From: a virus
Length of the DNA stretch: 20,965 nucleotides
Direction: 5' to 3' (one strand)
Virus record (IMG/VR): IMGVR_UViG_3300047444_000202
Location: 1-20,965 of that record
Numbering within the stretch: the first letter of the stretch is position 1; every line of letters starts with the position of its first letter. The notes below the pieces were generated by a model, which saw only the letters and a list, made by a program, of their open reading frames with translations, was not told the origin of the DNA and ran no database searches. Of this stretch, positions 1 to 7,543 are shown piece after piece. A program made the translations under genes and the position numbers.

Positions 1-35
1 CCTGTTCCGCCATCAGAACATCATCATCACTGACA

Positions 36-959
36 ATGTCAGTCCTCACTATGCCACTCACGTTTACTTCTGCGTGGAACAGTGGTGCTCCAGCCGGGGC
101 AACTGCGTGTGTTACACAGGCGCGTGACGATATTGTATCACTTCTAGCCCCAATGAGCACCTTCGATGTCAATCAATTGGTTACAGTTGATTGGCAGAAT
201 CTGGGGGGTGCCGCAGCAAGCAGCAATCCGTCAGTCTCTGCTACATCATATACAGCACTCAGGAATGCCTATCTTGCTCTAACTGGTCTTAACAGTCTGC
301 AAGCGCAGGCGTACACGCCTACAAATATTCCAGCATCGGACCCATTTCTTGCTGCAAATCCTTCTGCTGCTGTGTGGTGTACAGCAGCATTGGCTCTCTC
401 ACTTAACTTGTTCAACACATCTGGTTGTACCGTTACATTTAGTTCTGTCGCTGGTTGGGACACCAACTTACATGGAACGTCCTGCGGTAATGCATTCTCG
501 ATGTATGCAACAGCGTGGCACGAAATGACAGAATGTCTCGGCAGGTTTATGAGTTCTGGGATATGGGTAAGTAATGTCTATTTGCCGGGTGACCTATGGA
601 CATGGGACGTAACAGGCACTTCAAGGAATTTCACTAATTCAGGAACTAGGCTTTTACAACCAACTTCAGGAGCTACTGCAATATTCAACATGTCGCAGAA
701 TAATGGTGATCAAGGCGATGTGGTGAATTCCGGTTCCGGAAGTGCTTTCAATACCACTGATCAGGTTTTTCTGACGGACCCGATTGGGACCGTCCCGCCA
801 CCGGCAGGTAACAACATCGCTGGCGTTAGCTTCGCAGCACAGATTGCGGCTGATCTTCAGTATATGACTTTGATGGGTTGGCGTCTGTTGAACCTGAACC
901 AAGCTGGTCTTGGTACTGGCGGCAATTCAGGTGTTAGCCTTATGCAGTTCAGGAGATAG
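36..959 (+). CDS. Metalloprotease-like phage protein with an HExxE site, possibly 5'-partial
   Basis: The protein carries H162-E163-M-T-E166-C-L-G169-R170, a metzincin-like helix in which the usual third His is Glu. Downstream it shows F-N-M-S-Q-N-N-G-D-Q-G-D (about 229-240), then a D-L-Q-Y-M-T-L-M-G-W block near residue 280 that looks like the end of the protease fold. I recognise this order from a bacterial metalloprotease-like family whose members have HEIxEVMGR-type sites; this is recall, not a search. The reading frame is open to base 3 without a stop and neither ATG36 nor ATG51 has a clear Shine-Dalgarno sequence, so the true start may lie left of the window. It sits directly before the head-tail connector gene, so it may be a virion component (wall or surface protein digestion) or a catalytically dead structural domain. 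Substrate unknown. It ends with AGGAG that serves the next gene. Confidence 0.6.
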   Translation: MSVLTMPLTFTSAWNSGAPAGATACVTQARDDIVSLLAPMSTFDVNQLVTVDWQNLGGAAASSNPSVSATSYTALRNAYLALTGLNSLQAQAYTPTNIPASDPFLAANPSAAVWCTAALALSLNLFNTSGCTVTFSSVAGWDTNLHGTSCGNAFSMYATAWHEMTECLGRFMSSGIWVSNVYLPGDLWTWDVTGTSRNFTNSGTRLLQPTSGATAIFNMSQNNGDQGDVVNSGSGSAFNTTDQVFLTDPIGTVPPPAGNNIAGVSFAAQIAADLQYMTLMGWRLLNLNQAGLGTGGNSGVSLMQFRR

Positions 960-961
960 GT

Positions 962-1651
962 ATGACATCATCGGGCACATACGATTTTTCTCTGTCGAAT
1001 GGCGAAGGCGTCATATCGGCATTCGAGAGAATTCAGGTCCGCGCTCCGTCTTTGCGTCAGGAGCATTTTCGCACGGCAAGAAATGAAATAAATCTGATGT
1101 TTTCGGAGTGGTCTAACAAACAGGTCAATATCTGGAAGACGGAATTAATCCCTTTGACGCTCGTTTCTGGTACTGCCGTATATGACGTTCCTACTCGAGT
1201 TGTAATGATTCTCGATGCCTACCTCACTCAGAATAACGGACTTACGACACAGACCGATATTTATCTAACGCCTATCAGCAGGACTGATTATGCCAGCTAT
1301 TCTTCCAAGTTCACGTCTGGAAATCCGACTACGTATTATTTTCTGCGGCAGCTTTCTCCAACCATAACGATATGGCCAGTCATCAATACAAGCGGGTATG
1401 TCCTCAACTATTATGCATGTTCTCAGGTTCAGGATGCCGATATCCCGTCAGGAGAAAATCCGGATATTCCTTATCTATGGAGTGATGCATTCGTGGCCGG
1501 GTTAGCCCACAGACTGGCCCGCACCTATGCTCCAGCCCTTGAGCAGCAGCGAAAGGCAGATGCCATGGAGGCTTGGACGACGGCTGCAACCCAGAATACA
1601 GAAAATGTCCCCGTCAGAATGCCGGTCAATCTGGGGAGATACTACAGATAA
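962..1651 (+). CDS. Head-tail connector / tail accessory protein, P22 gp4-like
   Basis: A 229-residue protein. The N-terminal block with I-S-A-F-E-R-I-Q-V-R (about 18-27), then R-T-A-R-N-E-I-N-L and E-W-S-N-K-Q-V-N-I-W, is typical of the P22 gp4-like packaged-DNA stabilisation family, which assembles under the portal and continues the DNA channel toward the tail. A middle segment N-P-T-T-Y-Y-F-L followed by T-I-T-I-W-P is a beta-rich stretch, and a C-terminal helix (A-H-R-L-A-R-T-Y-A-P) follows. The start is supported by AGGAG at 951-955, six bases before ATG962. The stop overlaps the next start (TAATG). Function is inferred from family resemblance and position. Confidence 0.75.
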   Translation: MTSSGTYDFSLSNGEGVISAFERIQVRAPSLRQEHFRTARNEINLMFSEWSNKQVNIWKTELIPLTLVSGTAVYDVPTRVVMILDAYLTQNNGLTTQTDIYLTPISRTDYASYSSKFTSGNPTTYYFLRQLSPTITIWPVINTSGYVLNYYACSQVQDADIPSGENPDIPYLWSDAFVAGLAHRLARTYAPALEQQRKADAMEAWTTAATQNTENVPVRMPVNLGRYYR

Positions 1652-2010
1652 TGAGAAAGCACCCACGCAGAGCGGCAGTCGATTCCTCCAGTCCAAGGGC
1701 ATGGGGTACTTCCGATCGCAATGGCATGATCTCAAATCTTGAGAACATGCAATGGCAATGGGATTGGCGTGGTACGGCTCTATCCAACCTGAGAATTCTT
1801 GTCTCGGAAGACGAACTGGATGAGCCACAAAGGCAGCTGGGGGCCATTATTCTTCCTCCAGATCCGCCTCCGATCATGAATGCAAGGCCAGAGCCGTATG
1901 CGATCGACGAGGAGTCGCCCGGTCCATATGTTGCAGAGGACGGGGTTTCAACGTACGTTACCGAGAATAGTGCCGTGCTTGCCACCGAATATGAATCATC
2001 GGGAAATTAG
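1651..2010 (+). CDS. Small phage structural protein, cysteine-less relative of a zinc-ribbon-like family
   Basis: A 119-residue protein. ATG1651 is preferred because it overlaps the preceding stop as TAATG and GGGGAG lies at 1633-1638; a longer frame from 1573 would run deep into the connector gene. Residues 18-60 contain W-G-T-S21-D-R-N24-G and, after W-Q-W-D-W-R-G, the stretch L-V-S52-E-D-E55-L-D-E-P-Q, followed by I-I-L-P-P-D-P-P-P-I-M-N-A-R-P. In related phage proteins that I recall, these positions read C-D-R-C-G and V-C-x-x-C-x-D, giving four zinc-binding cysteines; here all four are replaced (Ser, Asn, Ser, Glu). The Pro-rich segment is kept. It lies between connector and fibre genes, so a virion or assembly role is likely; the exact job is unknown. 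The C-terminus (about 80-119) is acidic and Ser/Thr-rich. Confidence 0.65.
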   Translation: MRKHPRRAAVDSSSPRAWGTSDRNGMISNLENMQWQWDWRGTALSNLRILVSEDELDEPQRQLGAIILPPDPPPIMNARPEPYAIDEESPGPYVAEDGVSTYVTENSAVLATEYESSGN

Positions 2011-2013
2011 AGC

Positions 2014-3189
2014 ATGGCTCCATCACTGAAATTCACACAGATAACGGCGGCTGGCGTAAATCTCGCCAGCACAGACTCTCTTATTGGAGTTCAGAACTCA
2101 ACGTCTGACAGGACTTGGACGTTGGCGCAGATTGCCTCCGGTGTTTTGTCGACGGCAACCCTCAATACAGCGACAATCAATAATGCCACCATCAATACTG
2201 CGACCATCAACAATTCAATTCTTGGTACTGCGACCATCAACAATTCTACGTTGAATACAGCAGTCATAAGCAGGTCGACATTAAGCACAGCTACGATAAA
2301 CACGGCTACGATCAATAATGCCACCATCAATACTGCGACCATCAACAATTCCACGTTGAATACAGCAACGCTCAATACAGCCACGCTGGTTAGCCCGACA
2401 AGCAGCAATGCTGTTCTTAATTCTCCGACGATCAACAGTCCGGTTCTTTCAACGGCTACGATCAACACGGGGACGCTGTCAAACGTAACGATCAATACGG
2501 CCACGCTTAATAATCCGACATCCAATACAGCCACTATAAATAATCCCACCATTAATACGGCTACTATCGGCACATCGACGATCAACAATTCTACGCTGAA
2601 CACCACAACCATAAATACAGCAACAATTACCAATGCGACGATCGCAAGCAGCAGCATTAATCTTCTGAGGACACTATCTCTCTCTCAGGTTGGGTCAGCT
2701 GTAGACACTACAAGCTTTACATCCCGGTTTGTGAAATACAGGGTTACGTTCGACAACGTATGCCCTGTATCGACGGCAACTCTGACATGCTCTTTGAATA
2801 TGCAGGTAGCAACTAGCGGAACGGCATTTGTTAGCGCCAGCTATTTGTCTAACCTGACAGGGTTTGCCGTAACCACGACTTTTATCGTTGGCACAACGAG
2901 CCTGTTCTATTTGTCTGGAATTACGGCAACTACATGTGTGGGAACGTCGACGTCATACGGTGTTAATGGATGGGTCGAGATCGTTAATCCGTCGAATGCC
3001 GTGTTCCGAAAAAGCATCAATGGCCAACTTAATTATCTGACACCCGGTGCAGTGAGTACGCTGACAAATGCCATGGTGTTTCCGTCTGGCTTCTGGGATG
3101 GGGCGGCTAGTGCCATCACTGGCATGGCCATAGCCTTCCAGACTGGTAACATCTCTACTGGCACAATCAGAATATACGGGATCGTCTGA
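2014..3189 (+). CDS. Tail fibre with a pentapeptide-repeat shaft
   Basis: A 391-residue protein. Residues 1-42 form a conserved-looking fibre N-terminus (K-F-T-Q-I-T-A-A-G-V, then T-W-T-L-A-Q-I) probably used for attachment to the tail. Residues about 44-213 are an almost unbroken run of five-residue units of the form [A/S]-T-[I/L]-N-[N/T], which fits the pentapeptide-repeat pattern (small-polar-hydrophobic-x-x) and so a right-handed quadrilateral beta-helix. Roughly 34 units would make a stiff rod. The C-terminal 175 residues (from T-L-S-L-S-Q-V-G) are non-repetitive, beta-rich and end in T-I-R-I-Y-G-I-V, and would form the distal or trimerising domain. The gene sits between two adaptor genes. 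The stop overlaps the next start (TGATG). The receptor cannot be predicted. Confidence 0.72.
   Translation: MAPSLKFTQITAAGVNLASTDSLIGVQNSTSDRTWTLAQIASGVLSTATLNTATINNATINTATINNSILGTATINNSTLNTAVISRSTLSTATINTATINNATINTATINNSTLNTATLNTATLVSPTSSNAVLNSPTINSPVLSTATINTGTLSNVTINTATLNNPTSNTATINNPTINTATIGTSTINNSTLNTTTINTATITNATIASSSINLLRTLSLSQVGSAVDTTSFTSRFVKYRVTFDNVCPVSTATLTCSLNMQVATSGTAFVSASYLSNLTGFAVTTTFIVGTTSLFYLSGITATTCVGTSTSYGVNGWVEIVNPSNAVFRKSINGQLNYLTPGAVSTLTNAMVFPSGFWDGAASAITGMAIAFQTGNISTGTIRIYGIV
2145..2655 (+). repeat. Coding 15-bp repeats (pentapeptide shaft), with a 41-bp exact direct repeat
   Basis: The shaft part of the fibre gene is built from degenerate 15-bp units. A 41-base segment at 2176-2216 recurs exactly at 2311-2351, an offset of 135 bases (nine pentapeptides), and part of it appears a third time near 2229-2246. 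Such identity above the background degeneracy points to recent duplication or to homologous recombination between units, which would change shaft length in steps of five residues without breaking frame. Confidence 0.85.
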
Positions 3190-3905
3190 TGAGTTTGACA
3201 TACGCAACGTTCGTTAGCTCGATTGCCAACCTTATGCCTGTCCCGGCGTCAGATCCGGGATACGTTCAGGTAATTCCCAATATTATTGATGATGCGGAAC
3301 AGAGGCTATATCGCGAACTGGATTTTCTGCACACCAATACGCAAGACAGTTCGTCTGCGTTTACAGCAGGTATTCGTACGTTTCATATTCCGACACCGGC
3401 AACCGGTATGTTTGTTGTCGTTGAGGAGATAAACGTAATAACTCCTGCGGGAACAGCAGCTGATTCAGGAACTCGAAATCCACTCGTTCCCGCATCTACA
3501 GAAATGATCAACCAGATGTGGCCTAGTGTATCCGGGTCAACGGTTCCGACATATTTTGCTCTGCTAAATCCTGACGACATTATTGTCGGTCCATGGCCTG
3601 ATGCCGCATATCAGGTAGAGGTAGTGGGGGAGATAAGGCCAAATCCTCTTTCGTCGACCAACGTGACGACAATCCTTTCCGTCTTCTTTCCTGATCTTCT
3701 TATCGCCGCTGGAATGGTGTTTGCCTGCGCCTATCAGAAAAACTTCGGAGCGCAGACAGATAATCCGCAGTCTGCAGTATCTTGGGAAAGCCATTTGCAG
3801 ACACTTCTGAAGTCGGCAGATCTGGAAGAAAACCGCAAGGCATTCTTTGCGGAAGGCTGGTCAAGCGAGCAACCATCGAACATCGTGACCCCGCCAAGGA
3901 CATAA
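3189..3905 (+). CDS. Phage adaptor protein, SU10-adaptor type
   Basis: A 238-residue protein. The N-terminal helical region with I-I-D-D-A-E-Q-R-L-Y-R-E-L-D resembles adaptor proteins of SU10-like podoviruses, which join the portal to the tail nozzle. The centre has L-V-P-A-S-T-E-M-I-N-Q-M-W, then V-P-T-Y-F-A-L-L-N-P-D-D-I-I-V-G-P-W-P-D, followed by a helical stretch (F-F-P-D-L-L-I-A-A-G-M-V) and a charged tail. The same order of elements (helix, P-T-x-Y-F, x-I-x-W/G-P, helix) is seen in the connector encoded at 962-1651, suggesting a shared fold. It starts on a TGATG overlap with the fibre gene. A tail accessory role is likely; which ring it forms cannot be told from sequence. Confidence 0.65.
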   Translation: MSLTYATFVSSIANLMPVPASDPGYVQVIPNIIDDAEQRLYRELDFLHTNTQDSSSAFTAGIRTFHIPTPATGMFVVVEEINVITPAGTAADSGTRNPLVPASTEMINQMWPSVSGSTVPTYFALLNPDDIIVGPWPDAAYQVEVVGEIRPNPLSSTNVTTILSVFFPDLLIAAGMVFACAYQKNFGAQTDNPQSAVSWESHLQTLLKSADLEENRKAFFAEGWSSEQPSNIVTPPRT

Positions 3906-3909
3906 GAAA

Positions 3910-4911
3910 ATGCCCAATACAGTTAACAGGTTTCTCAATGTTCCTAATACGGGCGATTTGCCCGGTGCGTGGGGAACCACGGCAGTCAATTACAACATGT
4001 CTGCGCTTGACGGAACGCTTGGCGGATTTGCAACACTTGCTCTGTCCAGCGCGACAACAATTATTTTGGGACTACCGGCAGGTGCGGCGTTCACGCCCGG
4101 TTCCGGTCCAACACAGAGTGAAAACGCTCTTCTTAAGTTTTCCGGAACACTAACTGGCCATGCCGTTATAAAGGTTACGATGCCGGGATATTTCATCGTA
4201 CATAACACTTGTTCCGGTACTAACACATTTGTTGTGCAACTGGCTCCAGCGTCAGGAACAGGTACTGCTGTTTGTGCCCCGCCGGGTAGAAAATGCCATA
4301 TGTTTTTTGATGGCACCAATGTTGATTATGTTAATATGCCTGAAGTAGGTTCCGCTCTCGATCTTCACCAATCTTCAGTTGGATATCCGGTGTGGATGTC
4401 CAGCTGTTCAGTTATTCCATATCTTCTCAAAGATGGAACCGTATACTCTGCGGCGACATATCCGGCATTGGCGCAGGTTCTTGGATCGACATTCGGTGGA
4501 AACGGATCAACAACATTCGGCGTACCAGATGAACGAAACCGTATGAGAATTGCCGTAGATCCTAGCGGCAGCACTGGTCGTATAACGTCTGGAGTAAGTG
4601 GAATTGCCGGTGCCACAATGGGTGCTGCTGGCGGCAGTCAATCCCTTACAGCACATACTCATACGATTAATTTTGTTTCCGGAACCGAAAACCAGCAGCA
4701 TACGCACCAATATTTTGCTTCAGCGAATAATAACTCAGCCACTGCTGGTGGCGGGTTTCCATGCAATGCTGGTGGAGGGGGTACTTCGACAGGGACAGAA
4801 GATGAGCAGCACAATCATAATATTACTGGAACGTCAGACAGTTCCGGTGCTGGTGGATCTCAAAATATGCCGCCATCCATCGTCAGCTTTGCTGCATTCA
4901 TAAAGACCTGA
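3910..4911 (+). CDS. Tail fibre with phage tail-collar domain and HxH metal-binding motifs
   Basis: A 333-residue protein. Residues 1-150 form a beta-rich base (N-V-P-N-T-G-D-L-P-G-A-W-G-T near the start). Residues about 161-215 match a tail-collar domain (L-L-K-D-G-T-V-Y, Y-P-A-L-A-Q-V-L-G, G-N-G-S-T-T-F-G-V-P-D). The C-terminal part has three His-x-His pairs, at 249/251, 264/266 and 301/303, in Gly/Ser-rich loops; T4 gp12-type short fibres coordinate metal ions with such pairs in an intertwined trimer. The protein closes with N-M-P-P-S-I-V-S-F-A-A-F-I-K, a usual ending of this family. It lies between an adaptor gene and the tail hub gene. Likely role: receptor-binding short fibre. Confidence 0.82.
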   Translation: MPNTVNRFLNVPNTGDLPGAWGTTAVNYNMSALDGTLGGFATLALSSATTIILGLPAGAAFTPGSGPTQSENALLKFSGTLTGHAVIKVTMPGYFIVHNTCSGTNTFVVQLAPASGTGTAVCAPPGRKCHMFFDGTNVDYVNMPEVGSALDLHQSSVGYPVWMSSCSVIPYLLKDGTVYSAATYPALAQVLGSTFGGNGSTTFGVPDERNRMRIAVDPSGSTGRITSGVSGIAGATMGAAGGSQSLTAHTHTINFVSGTENQQHTHQYFASANNNSATAGGGFPCNAGGGGTSTGTEDEQHNHNITGTSDSSGAGGSQNMPPSIVSFAAFIKT

Positions 4912-4912
4912 C

Positions 4913-6958
4913 ATGCCGTTTGGCGAAGTCAAATTAGTTCCCGGCGTCAATGTCGAGAGAACACCGACACTGCTTGAAGCGTCGATCAGCCAGAGCCAAT
5001 TGATCCGTTTCAAGGATGGTCTGGCTCAAAAATACGGAGGATGGAGCAAGTATTATCAGTTTGCCGTTAATGGTGTGCCGCGAGATATGCATGCTTGGCA
5101 GGATTTGAATTCCGTCAAGAGGCTTCTTGTGGGAACGACAACACAGCTTTCGATCATTGATACTTCCGGAATATTTACCGATATATCTCCACAGCAATTG
5201 ACGACAAATCCTGCGGTTAATTTTACAACCACGAGTGGGAGCAATGTTGTTGAAATCGTCGACACCGGCATTTCCAATGTGACCGTTCTCGACTCGATTA
5301 TGCTCAATACCCCGGTTGCTATCGGCGGTCTTGTTCTTTTTGGCCCATACCAGATTACGCTTATTACCGGAGCGACAAGTTACAAGATTGCTGCTGCGAC
5401 AAATGCCGCATCCGGCGCAAGCAATAGCGGTGCTGTTCCGGTTTTCACGACGAATTCAGGGTCTGCTAGCGTTTCAGCCCTGATTACCGGGCATGGTCTT
5501 GCTGTCGGGGACACTGTAGTATTTCAGGCAACTACGACAGGAAACGGCGTAACCATTTTTGGCCACTACACAGCGGCTACCATAACAGACGCCAATAATT
5601 TTATTTTTACTGCTGCGCAATTAGCTAGTGCCAGCGGTTCGTTTTCCATGAATGGCGGTCTGGCACAGATTGTATACAATATTGCAATAGGGCCTTCTGC
5701 GACAGGTTCTGGATATGGTCTTGGGCCCTACGGTGCTGGCGGATATGGGACTGGCGTTACGCCTACAAGCCAGACAGGAACGCCTATTACAGCTACTGAC
5801 TGGACATCGGATAACTGGGGCGAAATTGCTCTGGCTTGTCCATATGGTGGTGGCGTCTACCAATACGATCCTACAGCAGGATTTTCCAATGCGCAGCTTG
5901 TAGCGACAGCACCTCCATTCAATGGTGGCATATTTGTATCGACTACATTGCAGATTTTATTCTGCTGGGGATCGTCGCAAGTAGAGAAAGTTGGTGTCGA
6001 GCGCGATCCCATGCTCGTTAGCTGGTCAGATCAGGGGGACTATACGTCCTTCATTCCTCTGACAACTAATCAGGCCGGATCGTTTCGTATTCCAATCGGT
6101 TCAATTATTCGCGGAGGGATGGCCGTTTCCAATCAGAGCCTGTTCTGGACCGATCTTGATTTGTGGGCTGCTAACTACGCAGGATTTCCCCTTGTATTTG
6201 GTTTCAACAAGATCGGTGCTGGCGCAGGTGCGATATCCTCACATTCCATGCAACAGTTGCGGAATGGAGTTTATTGGATGGGGCCGACGAATTTCTATTC
6301 CTACAGCGGAGACGGTGTGAAGGTCATACCGTGTAACGTGTGGGACTTTGTGTTTCAGAATATGAATACGTCGTTTGGCCAGAATGTACGATCGATGCCG
6401 AATACAGGCTTTAACGAAGCTGGTTGGCTGTTTCCTTCTGCTGCATCGACAAACGGAGAGTGTGATTCTTACGTCAAGATGAACATCACCGATCCGGGTC
6501 AGCCTTGGGATTATGGCTCTCTTCCTCGATCGGCATGGATTGATCAGTCTCTTCTGGGAAATCCTATAGGAGCAACGCCTACAGGTGTCATCTACAATCA
6601 GGAGATGACGAGAGATGCTGACGGCGCTCCTCTCATATCATCATTCACAACGGGATATTTCTATATCGCGGAGGGCCAGCAGTATTCCTTTGTCGACCAG
6701 ATTCTTCCGGATATGAAGTGGGATTTTTATGGTGGCTCATCCAGTGCGCAGGTAACGATCTCGGTCAATGCGATAAATTTCCCCGGAGATACGCCAACTG
6801 TGTACGGCCCATACACCATGAATTCATCAACACAGAATATAACCACCAGAATTTCTGCACGGCAAATGTCGATTTCTATCATGTCGGCTGATGCAGGAAG
6901 CTTCTGGCGTCTCGGCAAGATACGATATCAGTATGCACCTCTAGGACGCAGGCCGTAA
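4913..6958 (+). CDS. Tail hub / packaged-DNA stabilisation protein, P22 gp10-like
   Basis: A 681-residue beta-rich protein beginning V-K-L-V-P-G-V-N-V-E-R-T-P-T-L, a start seen in phage stabilisation proteins. Repeated short strands with Gly/Ala/Thr turns and segments such as R-L-L-V-G-T-T-T-Q-L and N-E-A-G-W-L-F-P-S-A suggest a propeller-like body. A Gly/Tyr-rich loop (Y-G-L-G-P-Y-G-A-G-G-Y-G-T-G) lies near residues 265-280. In P22 this class closes the channel below the gp4 ring. The length exceeds P22 gp10 (about 470 residues), and the region of about 170-250 looks like an inserted Ala/Ser/Gly-rich repeat domain. It could also be a nozzle protein; the order connector, adaptor, collar fibre, hub supports a core tail part either way. 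Confidence 0.58.
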   Translation: MPFGEVKLVPGVNVERTPTLLEASISQSQLIRFKDGLAQKYGGWSKYYQFAVNGVPRDMHAWQDLNSVKRLLVGTTTQLSIIDTSGIFTDISPQQLTTNPAVNFTTTSGSNVVEIVDTGISNVTVLDSIMLNTPVAIGGLVLFGPYQITLITGATSYKIAAATNAASGASNSGAVPVFTTNSGSASVSALITGHGLAVGDTVVFQATTTGNGVTIFGHYTAATITDANNFIFTAAQLASASGSFSMNGGLAQIVYNIAIGPSATGSGYGLGPYGAGGYGTGVTPTSQTGTPITATDWTSDNWGEIALACPYGGGVYQYDPTAGFSNAQLVATAPPFNGGIFVSTTLQILFCWGSSQVEKVGVERDPMLVSWSDQGDYTSFIPLTTNQAGSFRIPIGSIIRGGMAVSNQSLFWTDLDLWAANYAGFPLVFGFNKIGAGAGAISSHSMQQLRNGVYWMGPTNFYSYSGDGVKVIPCNVWDFVFQNMNTSFGQNVRSMPNTGFNEAGWLFPSAASTNGECDSYVKMNITDPGQPWDYGSLPRSAWIDQSLLGNPIGATPTGVIYNQEMTRDADGAPLISSFTTGYFYIAEGQQYSFVDQILPDMKWDFYGGSSSAQVTISVNAINFPGDTPTVYGPYTMNSSTQNITTRISARQMSISIMSADAGSFWRLGKIRYQYAPLGRRP

Positions 6959-6959
6959 C

Positions 6960-7127
6960 ATGGAAAATAAAGAAAAAAAACACTCTCAAAACAAGAGATG
7001 GGTTGCCAGAATTAAGGTAAGGGGAGACAGAATATCTCTCGGTCTTTACGATGACGTATCATCCGCACATCGTGCATATGCAGCGGCAGCCAAAAAGTAT
7101 TTTGGCGAATTTGCCAAGACGGAGTAA
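6960..7127 (+). CDS. Orphan AP2-type DNA-binding domain protein (55 residues)
   Basis: A short gene beginning two bases after the hub gene stop. The product contains R-W-V-A-R-I-K-V-R-G-D-R-I-S-L-G-L-Y-D, then S-A-H-R-A-Y-A-A-A-A-K-K-Y-F-G-E-F-A. This is the three-strand plus helix pattern of AP2-like domains usually fused to HNH homing endonucleases or found in phage DNA-binding proteins. No HNH nuclease residues (His-Asn-His) are present before or after it, so this is either a stand-alone DNA-binding protein or the leftover of a homing endonuclease. The N-terminus is Lys-rich (K-E-K-K-H-S-Q-N-K-R), which suits DNA contact. Its stop overlaps the probable start of the next gene (TAACG). Confidence 0.8.
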   Translation: MENKEKKHSQNKRWVARIKVRGDRISLGLYDDVSSAHRAYAAAAKKYFGEFAKTE

Positions 7128-7543
7128 CGGCCACGGCTACATTAGACGACATCAACTCGACATTACAGAACATTGCGCGACAGCTTGGTCAATACAACCA
7201 GTCGCAGCAAAATGCTGTGCCGTTTGCTACCGCATCCTCCTCGCCAATTTCATATGCATTCAATAATATAGGTACGGCTACTGCCACCAATATTGTATCG
7301 GCAAACCAGAACAGATCAGGACTGATATTCCACAATCCGGGCGCTACGGCCAGCATCTACATCTATCCCACAAACATAACTGCTGCAGTTCCAACAACTA
7401 CGACAGTTGGCGGATGTTTTGTTATTTATCCGGGATCGACACTGTCACTTCCCTCTCCATTGTTTGCCAATGTTAATGGCACATGGGCCGCTTTCACGCA
7501 GACCGGGTCTAACCAGCCATTTACGGTTGTGGAGTTTCTCTAA
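7127..7543 (+). CDS. Small virion beta-domain protein with a probable ACG start codon
   Basis: Reading back in frame from the body of this protein gives A-T-A-T-L-D-D-I-N-S-T-L-Q-N-I-A-R-Q-L-G, a natural-looking helical N-terminus for a phage protein, but no ATG, GTG or TTG exists between the in-frame TGA at 7052 and GTG7217. The codon at the expected start is ACG (7127-7129), overlapping the previous stop as TAACG exactly where neighbouring genes have TAATG. With ACG the product is 138 residues; with GTG7217 only 108, losing the helix. The rest (N-R-S-G-L-I-F-H-N-P-G-A, Y-P-G-S-T-L-S-L-P-S-P) looks like a small beta sandwich as in decoration or fibre proteins. GGAG at 7121-7124 is very close to the start. 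Function is inferred; the stop overlaps the next ATG. Confidence 0.62.
   Translation, partial: TATATLDDINSTLQNIARQLGQYNQSQQNAVPFATASSSPISYAFNNIGTATATNIVSANQNRSGLIFHNPGATASIYIYPTNITAAVPTTTTVGGCFVIYPGSTLSLPSPLFANVNGTWAAFTQTGSNQPFTVVEFL

Noticed and set aside
1573-1650. Upstream extension of the small structural protein
   Set aside because: It would overlap 78 bases of the connector gene; ATG1651 has a TAATG junction and the family-like sequence begins after it.
2145-2655. Regular short DNA repeats as a possible CRISPR array
   Set aside because: There are no unique spacers; units are 15 bp, degenerate and in frame with a fibre protein.
2091-2657. Long antisense open frame with many Val/Leu/Ile residues, looking like a membrane protein
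   Set aside because: It is the mirror of the fibre shaft: the N/T/I codons of the pentapeptide repeats read as V/L/I codons on the other strand. It has no ribosome site and no independent support.
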